Shown: positions 16,292 through 24,379 of the stretch, one piece after another
How the letters are laid out: every line of letters begins with the position of its first letter
Position numbering within the stretch: the stretch's first letter is position 1
Origin: Chitinimonas sp. BJYL2
GTDB taxonomy: Bacteria > Pseudomonadota > Gammaproteobacteria > Burkholderiales > Chitinimonadaceae
Reading direction: 5' to 3'
Assembly (NCBI RefSeq): GCF_027257935.1
Contig: NZ_JANZKW010000005.1
Location: 124,001-188,000, forward strand
DNA: 64,000 bases
Position numbers and translations under genes: made by a program
Notes under the pieces: generated by a model
Database searches by the model: none
Told to the model about the DNA's origin: nothing
What the model saw: only the letters and a program-made list of their open reading frames with translations

Positions 16292-16825
16292 ATGCAACTC
16301 GGCCCGACCATGCAGAAATACATCCTCCACTGGGGCGAAATGGGCACCCGCTGGGGCGTCAACCGGACAGTGGCGCAGATCCATGCCCTGCTGTTCCTCA
16401 GCAACACCGCCCTGCATGCCGAAGAAATCGCCGACACCCTGGGTGTGGCCCGCTCCAATGTCAGCACCAGTCTCAAAGAGCTGCAAAGCTGGGGGCTGAT
16501 CCGCGTGCACCATGTACTGGGCGATCGCCGCGATCATTTCAGCGCTCTGCAGGATGTCTGGGAAATCTTCCGCATCATCATGGAAGAGCGCAAGAAGCGG
16601 GAGCTCGACCCGACATTGACCGTGCTGCGCGAATGCTCGCTGGATGCAGGCAGCGATCAGCAACTCGATGCCGCAACCCGCGCCCGCATGGACGAAGTCC
16701 TCATGTTCCTGGAGCTGCTGATGCACGCCTACGATGACTTCAAAGGTCTGCCCCCGGCAACCTTGCAGCGCTTTCTCAAGATGGGGGGCAAAGTCGCCCG
16801 CTTCCTTACCGACGAACCCGGCTGA
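16292..16825 (+). CDS. GbsR/MarR-family transcriptional regulator
   Basis: A 177-residue winged-helix protein of the GbsR branch of MarR-like regulators. The opening Y-I-L-H-W-G-E-M-G-T-R-W-G-V-N-R-T-V-A-Q-I-H-A-L-L-F-L is typical of GbsR. The DNA-reading helix is in E-E-I-A-D-T-L-G-V-A-R-S-N-V-S-T-S-L-K-E-L. GGAAA lies upstream of the start. It probably represses its own operon through the 18-base repeats at 16258 and 17262. The ligand is unknown; glycine-betaine functions belong to other branches of the family. Confidence 0.87.
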   Translation: MQLGPTMQKYILHWGEMGTRWGVNRTVAQIHALLFLSNTALHAEEIADTLGVARSNVSTSLKELQSWGLIRVHHVLGDRRDHFSALQDVWEIFRIIMEERKKRELDPTLTVLRECSLDAGSDQQLDAATRARMDEVLMFLELLMHAYDDFKGLPPATLQRFLKMGGKVARFLTDEPG

Positions 16826-16842
16826 ATCACTAGGAGACCGTC

Positions 16843-17244
16843 ATGCCTGCCGCACCCGTACTGACCCTGTTCTACGACAGCCTTTGCCCGCTGTGCGATG
16901 CCGAAATGACACGGCTGCGCCGGGCCGATCGCCTCGGCCGACTGGCCTTCATCGATATGCAGGCGGCGGGCTTTGATGCGGCGGACTACGGCACCACTTG
17001 GGCGGCCATGGATGCAGAACTGCATGGCCTGCGCGACGATGGCCGCATGCTCATTGGCATTGATTGCATCGCCGCCGCCTACACCGCGGTTGGCAAGGCC
17101 TGGCTGGTATGGCCACTACGCCTGCCGTTTGCCCGCCCCGCGTGGCAGGCAGCCTATCGCTGGTTTGCACGCAACCGTTACCGGGCGAGCCGATGGCTGG
17201 GTTATCGCTGTCCGGACGGTGTATGCAGTGCACGCTATCGCTGA
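16843..17244 (+). CDS. DCC1-like thiol-disulfide oxidoreductase (DUF393)
   Basis: A 133-residue DUF393 protein. The family motif D-S-L-C-P-L-C near residues 12-18 is a CxxC redox pair like that of thioredoxins. A second conserved part, R-Y-R-A-S-R-W-L-G-Y-R-C-P-D-G-V-C, lies at the C-terminus. No signal peptide. AGGAG precedes the start. It lies right after the GbsR-type regulator. Substrate unknown. Confidence 0.85.
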   Translation: MPAAPVLTLFYDSLCPLCDAEMTRLRRADRLGRLAFIDMQAAGFDAADYGTTWAAMDAELHGLRDDGRMLIGIDCIAAAYTAVGKAWLVWPLRLPFARPAWQAAYRWFARNRYRASRWLGYRCPDGVCSARYR

Positions 17245-17261
17245 TGCTTTTTAGCCATTAC

Positions 17262-17279
17262 TTTCTGTTCTTACAGAAA
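17262..17279. promoter_or_regulatory. Candidate GbsR-type operator B
   Basis: TTTCTGT and ACAGAAA form perfect 7-base arms around TCTT, the same 18-base architecture as operator A. It precedes the gene at 17298 and suggests an internal promoter or second repressor-controlled start. Confidence 0.7.
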
Positions 17280-17297
17280 TAACCGCAGGAGAATATC

Positions 17298-17642
17298 ATG
17301 CATGCCTTGACCGTGTTTGCGATTGAAATCATCGCCTCGCTGCTGCTGAGTCTGCTCGTGGTGGTCTATCTGCGTGATGTGCTGCAGGCACTACTGGCCG
17401 AGGCCTGCCCCCGCACCGGCGGCGCCTTCTGGATCAAGATCCTGGCGCTCCTGCAGTTCATGGCACCGCTGATGCTGGTGGTCTGGCGAGCCGACCTGAA
17501 TCCGCACGCCAATCTGGCCGTCGAACTCAAGCAAGCTTTCCTGTGGATGCTGATCGGTCACTGTGCGGCTCTGCTGGTGCTGGCACGTACAGTCTGGCGG
17601 CGCTTGGTCGCGGTATCGCCACTCCCCGGTGCCAGCGCATGA
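17298..17642 (+). CDS. Small membrane protein of unknown function
   Basis: A 114-residue protein with about three hydrophobic segments (residues 5-30, 48-64, 80-98) and short polar loops. AGGAG precedes the start. Its stop overlaps the next start (ATGA), so it is coupled to the epimerase-DoxX gene. No family recognised; the layout resembles small DoxX-like or phosphoesterase-free inner-membrane proteins. Confidence 0.75.
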   Translation: MHALTVFAIEIIASLLLSLLVVVYLRDVLQALLAEACPRTGGAFWIKILALLQFMAPLMLVVWRADLNPHANLAVELKQAFLWMLIGHCAALLVLARTVWRRLVAVSPLPGASA

Positions 17643-18898
17643 ACATCCTGCTCACCGGCGCCAGCGGCCTGATCGGTACCGCCTTGCTGGCGCGGCTGCT
17701 GGAACAGGGTCACCGGGTGCGGGCCGTGTGCCGGCACCCGCCAGCCCAGCCCCACCCAAACCTGCAGTGGCGGGCCGTCGACCTGCAGACCCACTGCGCG
17801 GTGGCCGATTGGGTACCACTGCTCGATGGCGTCGACTGTGTGATCAACACAGCCGGTCTGTTCACCGAGTCACCAGGGCAATCCTTCGCCGCCCTCCATG
17901 TCGCGGCACCGCTGGCGCTGTTTACCGCAGCCAGCGAAGCCGGCATACGCCGCATCCTCCAGGTGTCGGCGCTGGGTGCTGACTCGCACGCCGCTGTGGA
18001 TTACTGGCGTAGCAAGGGCGAGGCCGACGCCCGCTTGATGGCCCTGCCCGTTGACTGGCTGATCGTACGCCCTTCATTGGTGTACGCCGATCACGGCGCA
18101 AGCAGCCAGCTGTTCCGCCAGCTTGCCACCTTGCCCATACTGGCGGTGCCCGCCGGAGCAGGCCCGGTGCAACCGATCCACCTGGATGACCTGATCGCTC
18201 TGCTACTCGCGCTTATCGACCCCGCCCAACCCGGCCGGCGGATCATCGATGCGGTGGGCGCAGCGTCTTTACCGCTGGCGGATTACCTGCAAGCCCTACG
18301 CAAGGGCATGGGCATGCGACCGGCACGGGTCTGGTCCGTACCCGCTTGGTGTTGCGCGCTCGCCGTCAGACTGGCACCAGCACACAGCCTGCTCAGCCCG
18401 CAAAGCCTGCACATGCTGCGCCACGCGCGTGCTGCCAATCCCCAGCCTTGTGCGCAGCTGCTCGCCCGACCGCTGCAGCCCGCCGCCCACTTTGCCCGAC
18501 CGCACCTGCGCGGCGGCGCCGTGATCGCCACCTGGCAGTGGCTGCTGATCGCCTCGCTGGCCTTTGTATGGTTATGGACGGTCTGGGCATCCTGGCGCTC
18601 CAGCCCGATCGGCTTGCAACTGCTGGCAGACGCCGGGCTGCCCGCCGGCTGGCAAGGGCCCGCACTCTACGCCGGCATCGGTCTGGATTTCCTGCTGGGC
18701 GTGCTGACACTCACCCACCCGAGCCGACGACTCTGGCAGGTGCAACTGGGCCTCGTGCTCGCCTACACGGTCTATATCAGCCTGACCCTGCCAGACCAGT
18801 GGCTGCACCCTTTCGGCCCGATCAGCAAGAACCTGCCTATCCTGGCGCTGCTGGGTGTGCTGATCGCCCTCTCTCCCACCCCCAGCAAGGCACGCTGA
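17639..18898 (+). CDS. NAD(P)-binding epimerase/dehydratase fused to a C-terminal DoxX-like membrane domain
   Basis: A 419-residue two-part protein. The first ~290 residues are an atypical short-chain dehydrogenase: Rossmann motif T-G-A-S-G-L-I-G near the start, V-I-N-T-A-G and a Y-W-R-S-K-G (YxxxK-like) active-site segment. The last ~125 residues are four hydrophobic helices resembling DoxX_2/DoxX-like domains. Such fusions of SDR with a DoxX-like tail occur in other proteobacteria. The start overlaps the preceding stop (ATGA). Function unknown; a membrane-bound redox or quinone-linked role is inference. Confidence 0.82.
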   Translation: MNILLTGASGLIGTALLARLLEQGHRVRAVCRHPPAQPHPNLQWRAVDLQTHCAVADWVPLLDGVDCVINTAGLFTESPGQSFAALHVAAPLALFTAASEAGIRRILQVSALGADSHAAVDYWRSKGEADARLMALPVDWLIVRPSLVYADHGASSQLFRQLATLPILAVPAGAGPVQPIHLDDLIALLLALIDPAQPGRRIIDAVGAASLPLADYLQALRKGMGMRPARVWSVPAWCCALAVRLAPAHSLLSPQSLHMLRHARAANPQPCAQLLARPLQPAAHFARPHLRGGAVIATWQWLLIASLAFVWLWTVWASWRSSPIGLQLLADAGLPAGWQGPALYAGIGLDFLLGVLTLTHPSRRLWQVQLGLVLAYTVYISLTLPDQWLHPFGPISKNLPILALLGVLIALSPTPSKAR

Positions 18899-18900
18899 CG

Positions 18901-19374
18901 ATGGAATATCTCCTGCTCAAGTGGCTGCACATCCTCTCGGCCACCCTCATGGTCGGCACTGGCTTTGGCACGGCTTTCTATCTGTTCGTCACCAACCGCA
19001 GCGGCAATGTGCAAGCCATTGCCGTCGTCAGCCGCTGGGTGGTGCGGGCCGACTGGTGGTTCACCACGCCGTCAGTGATCTTCCAGCCGATATCGGGGCT
19101 GTGGATGGCGCATCTGGCGGGCTGGCCCACCAGCAGCAGCAGCTGGATCACCGTATCGCTGGCGTTGTATGCACTGGCTGGCGCCTGCTGGCTGCCCGTG
19201 GTCTGGCTGCAACTACGCATGCGCGATATGGCCCAGATCGCCGCACGCGATGGCACAGCCCTGCCCGCACGCTACTGGCGTTATGAACGCATCTGGACCG
19301 CGCTGGGCTTCCCCGCGTTTGGGGGCTTGATGGTGGTGTACTGGCTGATGGTCAGCAAAGCCACGCTGTACTGA
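18901..19374 (+). CDS. DUF2269 family membrane protein
   Basis: A 157-residue protein with four hydrophobic segments. The start M-E-Y-L-L-L-K-W-L-H-I-L-S-A-T-L-M-V-G-T-G-F-G and a conserved R-Y-W-R-Y-E-R-I-W-T-A-L-G-F-P-A-F block fit the DUF2269 family. It begins two bases after the epimerase-DoxX stop and is the last gene of the GbsR-linked cluster. Only 11 bases separate it from the convergent hemW, with no terminator visible. Confidence 0.85.
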   Translation: MEYLLLKWLHILSATLMVGTGFGTAFYLFVTNRSGNVQAIAVVSRWVVRADWWFTTPSVIFQPISGLWMAHLAGWPTSSSSWITVSLALYALAGACWLPVVWLQLRMRDMAQIAARDGTALPARYWRYERIWTALGFPAFGGLMVVYWLMVSKATLY

Positions 19375-19385
19375 ACGCCGCGGCC

Positions 19386-20603
19386 TCAGCCCAGAAACAG
19401 CTGCAACAACTGGTTCTGGTAACGCCGCCCCTGCTCGGTCGGTTTGATCTCGCGGAAGTCGCGCGTGATCAGGCCAAGGCGTTCGGCTTCGTTGAGTGCA
19501 GTTTCCATCGTGTTCAGCGGCAAGCCGGTGCGTTCACTGAATAGCGCCACCGGGAAGCCATCGCTCAGGCGTAGCGCGTTGAGCATGAATTCAAACGGCA
19601 GCTCAGCCAGGTCGACCGCTTCATCGATCTGCGCGGCGTTACCTTCGGCCACGGCCTTGAGATAGGCCGCCGGCTGCTTGTAGCGCGCCTGACGGATCAC
19701 CTTGTCGGGAAAGCTCAGCTTGCCGTGCGCGCCGGCACCGATACCCACGTAATCGCCAAACTGCCAGTAATTGACGTTATGCCGCGCACGGTGGCCGGGG
19801 CGGGCGTAGGCGCTGGTTTCATAGTGGTCGAAACCGGCGGCGAGCAGGCGAGCCTCGATGGCGTCGTGCATGCTGGCGGCGGTGTCGTCATCGGGCAGTT
19901 CGGGCGGGTAGCGGTAGAACCAGGTATTCGGTTCCAGCGTCAGGTGGTAGCAGCTCAGGTGCGTAGGCGCGAAGCTCAGTGCGGTGTCCACATCAGCTAA
20001 GGCCTGTTCGATGCTCTGGCCCGGCAGCGCAAACATCAGGTCGAGGTTGAAGGTATCGAAGGTCTCGGCAGCCAGCGCAGCGGCGCGGCGTGCTTCGTCG
20101 GCATCGTGGATGCGGCCGATGGCCTTGAGGTGTTCGGCATTGAAGCTCTGGATCCCGATCGACAGCCGGTTGATGCCGGCGGCACGGTAACCCTTGAACT
20201 TGTCGGCCTCCACCGTGCCCGGGTTGGCTTCGAGCGTGATCTCGGCATCGGGCAGTAGTTTGACACGCGCGCGGATGCCGGCCAGCAGTGTGTCCATGGC
20301 CTCCGGCGAAAACAGGCTGGGTGTGCCGCCACCCATGAAAATCGTGTGGATGGGCCGGCCCCAGAACAGCGGCAGGCTGTGTTCGAGATCGCGCAGCAGC
20401 GCTTCCACATAGCCGGCTTCGTCCAGCCCACCCTTGGCTTCGTGCGAGTTGAAATCGCAATAAGGGCATTTGCGCACACACCAGGGGAAATGGATATACA
20501 GCGCCAGCGGCGGCAGCGCCGTGAGGCCCCAGTTGCTGCGGCTGACCGGTTGCAAGGCGGGCGTGGGCTTGCCGGCCGGCAGCTGCTGGATCGGGATGCT
20601 CAT
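19386..20603 (-). CDS. hemW: Radical SAM heme chaperone HemW
   Basis: A 405-residue HemW-like radical SAM protein, related to but distinct from coproporphyrinogen dehydrogenase HemN. The iron-sulfur motif C-x3-C-x2-C is Cys42, 46 and 49 in W-C-V-R-K-C-P-Y-C-D-F, followed by G-G-G-T-P-S and a C-terminal HemN-like domain. HemW delivers heme to respiratory enzymes. It follows rdgB and a 71-residue gene on the same strand. Confidence 0.92.
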   Translation of the reverse strand: MSIPIQQLPAGKPTPALQPVSRSNWGLTALPPLALYIHFPWCVRKCPYCDFNSHEAKGGLDEAGYVEALLRDLEHSLPLFWGRPIHTIFMGGGTPSLFSPEAMDTLLAGIRARVKLLPDAEITLEANPGTVEADKFKGYRAAGINRLSIGIQSFNAEHLKAIGRIHDADEARRAAALAAETFDTFNLDLMFALPGQSIEQALADVDTALSFAPTHLSCYHLTLEPNTWFYRYPPELPDDDTAASMHDAIEARLLAAGFDHYETSAYARPGHRARHNVNYWQFGDYVGIGAGAHGKLSFPDKVIRQARYKQPAAYLKAVAEGNAAQIDEAVDLAELPFEFMLNALRLSDGFPVALFSERTGLPLNTMETALNEAERLGLITRDFREIKPTEQGRRYQNQLLQLFLG

Positions 20604-20610
20604 AAGGTAC

Positions 20611-20826
20611 TCAGGGCTTGCCGTAGGGGTTGATCAGCTCGTCCACCATGCGGTGCAGCGCCTCGCGCATCTGCGCTTCGTTCACTTCCATCAACAGGCC
20701 ATCCTCGAAGGCGTCCTGCGTCATCTGGCGAATCTCGTCGAGATTCTCTTCCATGACCTTGACCTTCTCGAAGCAGCTCACCACGGCGCCGTCGTCCTTG
20801 AGCCATTTGGGCCAGGGGCTGCTCAT
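20611..20826 (-). CDS. Small conserved protein of unknown function (71 aa)
   Basis: A 71-residue acidic, helical protein: W-P-K-W-L-K-D-D-G-A-V-V-S-C-F-E-K-V-K-V-M at the start, a repeated glutamate-rich middle and an E-A-L-H-R-M-V-D-E-L-I-N-P-Y ending. Its ATG overlaps the rdgB stop, so it is translated with rdgB, and hemW follows seven bases after its stop. Similar small proteins sit next to rdgB/hemW in other Betaproteobacteria; no function known to me. Confidence 0.78.
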   Translation of the reverse strand: MSSPWPKWLKDDGAVVSCFEKVKVMEENLDEIRQMTQDAFEDGLLMEVNEAQMREALHRMVDELINPYGKP

Positions 20827-21416
20827 AGTCCGTCTTCCCGCAACTTGGCCAGCAGCGCCGCCAGTGCGCGGCCGCGATGGCTGATGGGGTTCTTCTCGTC
20901 AGGCGTCAGCTCGGCCACAGTTTTGCCCAGCGCCGGCACCCAGAAGTGCGGGTCGTAACCGAAGCCTTCGCTGCCGCGCGCCTCGGCAATCACTTCACCA
21001 TCGAAGCGGCCCTCGGCGATCAGCGGCCGCGGGTCGTCAGCGTGACGGACCAGCACCAGCACGGCGTAATAGAACGCGCGCTTGTCGCTATGTGCCGCCA
21101 GATCATGGATCAATTTGGCGTTGTTATTGGCGTCGGACTTGGGTTCGCCCGCATAGCGGGCCGAGTACACGCCCGGTGCGCCACCGAGGACCGGCACGCA
21201 GATGCCCGAATCGTCCGCCAGGGCCGGCAGGCCGGTTGCGCGCGCGGCGTGGCGTGCCTTGGCCAGCGCGTTCTCGACAAAGGTCGCGTGCGGCTCGTCC
21301 GCCTCGCTCACGCCAAGCTGGCTCTGCGGGATGACTTCGATATCTACCGTGGCCAGCAGGCGGCCGAATTCCTTGAGCTTGCCGGCGTTATTGCTGGCGA
21401 GGACGAGTTTTTTCAT
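20823..21416 (-). CDS. rdgB: XTP/dITP diphosphatase RdgB
   Basis: A 197-residue Ham1/RdgB protein that hydrolyses non-canonical purine triphosphates (dITP, XTP) to keep them out of DNA. The start K-L-V-L-A-S-N-N-A-G-K-L-K-E, the P-A-L-A-D-D-S-G-I segment and the C-terminal G-F-G-Y-D-P-H-F and H-R-G-R-A-L-A are the family signatures. Overlaps both the upstream membrane-protein gene and the downstream 71-residue gene by 4 bases. Confidence 0.95.
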   Translation of the reverse strand: MKKLVLASNNAGKLKEFGRLLATVDIEVIPQSQLGVSEADEPHATFVENALAKARHAARATGLPALADDSGICVPVLGGAPGVYSARYAGEPKSDANNNAKLIHDLAAHSDKRAFYYAVLVLVRHADDPRPLIAEGRFDGEVIAEARGSEGFGYDPHFWVPALGKTVAELTPDEKNPISHRGRALAALLAKLREDGL

Positions 21417-21913
21417 GGTTGTTCCTGCGTAGAAGCGGAAGACTCGGCGGGGCGCGCCGCCTTTAATGCAGCGGCAAACTCATCGGGCTTGGGCAGGCCG
21501 AACCAGCGCACCTCGCCCGAGGTACTGACCACCTTGATGCCGCGATTGAAGCCCGGATTGAAGCTGCCGCCATGGACCTCGCCCTCGGCCAGGGTGCGAT
21601 AAGGCCGGCGGGGCTGATCCGGCAAGGGCAGTACCTCGGCACTGGCAATCTGGTCCAAGGGTAACGAACCCGTGCGACCCAGATGACCTTGCCCCCAGCG
21701 CCAGTACAGTGCGCCTTCGGCCACCCACAGGCGGTAAGCAAAGCGTGGCAGCAGCCACCAGCCCGGCAAGGGCAGGCATAGCAGGTACACCCAGGACCAA
21801 GGCTGCCCCAGCCAGCGCTGCACGGCCCAGCCGCCCAGTACCAGCAAGACAACCACGGCCAGGGCCGGCGGCCAGACCGACCACTGGCTCAGGGCGTTGG
21901 CGGTTTGCCGCAT
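21413..21913 (-). CDS. Membrane protein of unknown function, PH-like C-terminal half
   Basis: A 166-residue protein with two adjacent N-terminal hydrophobic segments (residues 14-33 and 38-58) and a soluble C-terminal part with short beta-strand-like stretches. The pattern resembles bacterial PH-domain membrane proteins, but no family is certain. Its stop overlaps the rdgB start and its start overlaps the stop of the retropepsin-like gene, so it belongs to the same operon. Confidence 0.7.
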   Translation of the reverse strand: MRQTANALSQWSVWPPALAVVVLLVLGGWAVQRWLGQPWSWVYLLCLPLPGWWLLPRFAYRLWVAEGALYWRWGQGHLGRTGSLPLDQIASAEVLPLPDQPRRPYRTLAEGEVHGGSFNPGFNRGIKVVSTSGEVRWFGLPKPDEFAAALKAARPAESSASTQEQP

Positions 21914-22539
21914 CAGTATTTTTTCCTCAGTTTCATCCGGTCGCCCTCGTGCTGGACATGCAGCTGACTGAGCACGCTCATGCCCACCAGCGCCACCGCC
22001 GGGAAGTTACCGTCTGTGATGACCGCGTCCACGTTGTAGAGCGGAATCCCTTCAATGCGAACCAGATCAACCTTCATACGCCAAGCCTGCCTGACGCCCT
22101 GTGCTGTGCTCAGCGTCACGGGCTGGCGGCGATCCGGTTTGATACCCAAGGAGGCCGCGTGCACCGACGATAGCGACAGGAAGGTGGCGCCCGTATCAAT
22201 CAGGCCGCGCACGCCACCGCCATTGATGCTGACCTGGGCGATGAAATGCCCGCCGCCTGCATCGTAAAGCACGGCCTCGCGCACACTGCCGCCCTCACCA
22301 CCACCGGGCGCGAAGAAGCTTTGGCCCAGCGCCACCGTCTTTCGCTTGCCAAGAATCTCGAATACGGCCGCATCAGCGCTCACCGAAATCAGCTTCACGC
22401 CCTCGCGGCTGCTGCCGACCACCATGGTCACCGGCTTGTCACCAAACGAGACCGAGGCCTTGTTGCCCATGGTGGCCAACAACACCGGTTCGGCCGCGAA
22501 TAGCGGCAGGCTCATCAGCAGGGCAAGCAAAGTGCGCAT
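21913..22539 (-). CDS. Periplasmic retropepsin-like aspartic protease (TIGR02281 type)
   Basis: A 208-residue protein with a short signal peptide (M-R-T-L-L-A-L-L-M-S-L-P-L-F-A-A). The catalytic signature of clan AA aspartic proteases is visible as G-L-I-D-T-G-A-T-F-L-S-L-S, with the family's second conserved block V-D-A-V-I-T and L-V-G-M-S-V-L-S-Q-L. One domain of this size must dimerise to form an active site. Function in Betaproteobacteria is unknown. Lies just downstream of dusA. Confidence 0.88.
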   Translation of the reverse strand: MRTLLALLMSLPLFAAEPVLLATMGNKASVSFGDKPVTMVVGSSREGVKLISVSADAAVFEILGKRKTVALGQSFFAPGGGEGGSVREAVLYDAGGGHFIAQVSINGGGVRGLIDTGATFLSLSSVHAASLGIKPDRRQPVTLSTAQGVRQAWRMKVDLVRIEGIPLYNVDAVITDGNFPAVALVGMSVLSQLHVQHEGDRMKLRKKY

Positions 22540-22543
22540 GGTG

Positions 22544-23542
22544 TCAGGCCTGGATCAGATGGCGCGGGTTTTCGACCTCGGCCAGCGCCGCGTCGAGGAT
22601 GCCGATATCGTTGGCGGCCAGCAGCTTGCTGTCGCTGAGCACTCGCCGCCAGCTCCGCGCACCCGGCTTGCCCTGGTACAGCCCCAGCACGTGGCGGAGG
22701 ATATGCTTGGGCAGGCTGCGCCCATCCATCATGCGCTCGGCTATGTAGGGCTTGAGCGCCATGGCGACCTCGGCGCGGCTGCGCACCGGGCTGTCGTCAC
22801 CGTAGTAACGCGCGTCCACTTCGGCGAATTGGTAAGGGTCGTGATATGCCATGCGGCCGATCATCACGCCATCCACATGCGCCAGTTGGGCATCGACCTC
22901 ATTCCAGTCGGCCAGACCGCCATTGAGGATGATTTCCAGCTGCGGGAAATCGCGCTTGAGGCGGTGCACATAGTCATACTTGAGCGGCGGAATCTCTCGG
23001 TTTTCCTTGGGCGAGAGGCCCTTGAGGATGGCATTGCGGGCGTGCACGATGAACACCTCGCAGCCGGCCTCCGCCACCGCGCCGACAAAATCGCGCAGGT
23101 ATTCGTAATGCTCGATCTCGTTGATGCCGATGCGATGCTTGACCGTGACCGGAATGCTCACCGCATCGCGCATGGCTTTCACGCAATCGGCCACCAGCTG
23201 CGGCTCGGCCATCAGGCAGGCGCCGAAGGAGCCGTTTTGGACGCGCTCGCTGGGGCAGCCGACGTTGAGGTTGACCTCGTCATAGCCCCAGTCGGCCGCC
23301 AGTTTGGCGCAGGTGGCCAGATCGGTCGGCTCCGACCCGCCGAGCTGCAAGGCGACCGGGTGCTCGCAATCCGAAAAATCCAGAAAACGGCGCTGATCAC
23401 CATGGATGATCGCCCCCGTCGTCACCATCTCGGTGTACAGCCAGGTATGGCGCGTGATCTGGCGCAGGAAATAGCGGTAGTGCCGATCGGTCCAGTCCAG
23501 CATCGGGGCCAGACACACGCGGCGGGAAGGTGAGACGCTCAT
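22544..23542 (-). CDS. dusA: tRNA-dihydrouridine(20/20a) synthase DusA
   Basis: A 332-residue FMN-dependent Dus enzyme. It begins R-R-V-C-L-A-P-M-L-D-W-T-D-R-H, keeps the catalytic-cysteine block N-L-N-V-G-C-P-S-E-R-V-Q-N-G-S-F-G-A-C and the F-I-V-H-A-R segment of DusA. It reduces uridine 20 and 20a in tRNA D-loops. The ATG at 23542 is chosen, 2 bases after the rph stop; a TTG two codons earlier overlaps rph and is less likely. Confidence 0.93.
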   Translation of the reverse strand: MSVSPSRRVCLAPMLDWTDRHYRYFLRQITRHTWLYTEMVTTGAIIHGDQRRFLDFSDCEHPVALQLGGSEPTDLATCAKLAADWGYDEVNLNVGCPSERVQNGSFGACLMAEPQLVADCVKAMRDAVSIPVTVKHRIGINEIEHYEYLRDFVGAVAEAGCEVFIVHARNAILKGLSPKENREIPPLKYDYVHRLKRDFPQLEIILNGGLADWNEVDAQLAHVDGVMIGRMAYHDPYQFAEVDARYYGDDSPVRSRAEVAMALKPYIAERMMDGRSLPKHILRHVLGLYQGKPGARSWRRVLSDSKLLAANDIGILDAALAEVENPRHLIQA

Positions 23543-23544
23543 GC

Positions 23545-24261
23545 TCAACCCGCCAGAGCGGCTTTCTGGATCGCGACCAACTCATTGATACCTGCCTCGG
23601 CCAGCGCCAGCAGCGCATTCATCTCGTCGCGGCTGAACGGCGTGCCCTCGGCCGTGCCTTGCAGCTCCACGAAACCACCCGAGCCGGTCATCACCACATT
23701 CATGTCGGTATCGCAGCCACTGTCTTCGATGTAATCGAGATCCAGCACGGTCTGGCCGTTGACGACGCCGACCGACACCGCAGCCACATGCTCACGGATC
23801 GGGTTGGCCGCCAGCTTGCCCTCGCGCAGCAGACCGCTGATGGCGTCGTGCAGCGCCACGAACGCGCCGGTAATACTGGCGCAGCGGGTGCCGCCGTCGG
23901 CCTGGATCACATCGCAATCAATGGTGATCTGGCGCTCGCCCAGCGCTTTCATATCGACCACGGCGCGCAGGCTGCGGCCGATCAGGCGCTGGATTTCCTG
24001 GGTACGGCCGCTCTGCTTGCCGCTGGCGGCTTCGCGCTTCATGCGGCTGTTGGTGGAACGCGGCAACATGCCGTATTCGGCGGTGACCCAGCCTTCGCCC
24101 TTGCCCTTGAGAAAGGGCGGTACGCTTTCTTCCACCGAAGCGGTGCAGATGACCTTGGTGTCACCCATCTCGATCAGGACTGAGCCTTCGGCATGACGGG
24201 TGAACTGGCGGGTGATGCGGACAGCGCGGAGCTGCTGGGTTTCACGGCCGGAGGGGCGCAT
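23545..24261 (-). CDS. rph: Ribonuclease PH
   Basis: A 238-residue phosphorolytic 3'-5' exoribonuclease acting on tRNA 3' ends. Family blocks visible: R-P-S-G-R at the start, the [17 protein letters not shown] loop, the [15 protein letters not shown] region and [12 protein letters not shown]. The phosphate-binding arginines lie in these segments. Full length, unlike the truncated E. coli K-12 copy. Closely followed by dusA. Confidence 0.95.
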   Translation of the reverse strand: MRPSGRETQQLRAVRITRQFTRHAEGSVLIEMGDTKVICTASVEESVPPFLKGKGEGWVTAEYGMLPRSTNSRMKREAASGKQSGRTQEIQRLIGRSLRAVVDMKALGERQITIDCDVIQADGGTRCASITGAFVALHDAISGLLREGKLAANPIREHVAAVSVGVVNGQTVLDLDYIEDSGCDTDMNVVMTGSGGFVELQGTAEGTPFSRDEMNALLALAEAGINELVAIQKAALAG

Positions 24262-24339
24262 GGCGATACCTTTGCAAAATCAAGGCGCTAAGTATACCGC
24301 AGGCGTCAAGCAGGGCCGGAGAGTGAGGACACGCCGATC

Positions 24340-24365
24340 CAGGCGCAGGGTGCATGCACCCTACG
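24340..24365. repeat. Short GGTGCATGCACC palindrome in rph upstream region
   Basis: The 12-base palindrome at 24350-24361 lies in the 118-base gap between rph and the phosphatase gene. Its GGGTGCA...TGCACCC form resembles the dispersed GGTGCAAT/ATTGCACC element at 57184-57210, so it may be a degenerate copy. Confidence 0.35.
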
Positions 24366-24379
24366 ATCCAGGTCCAACC

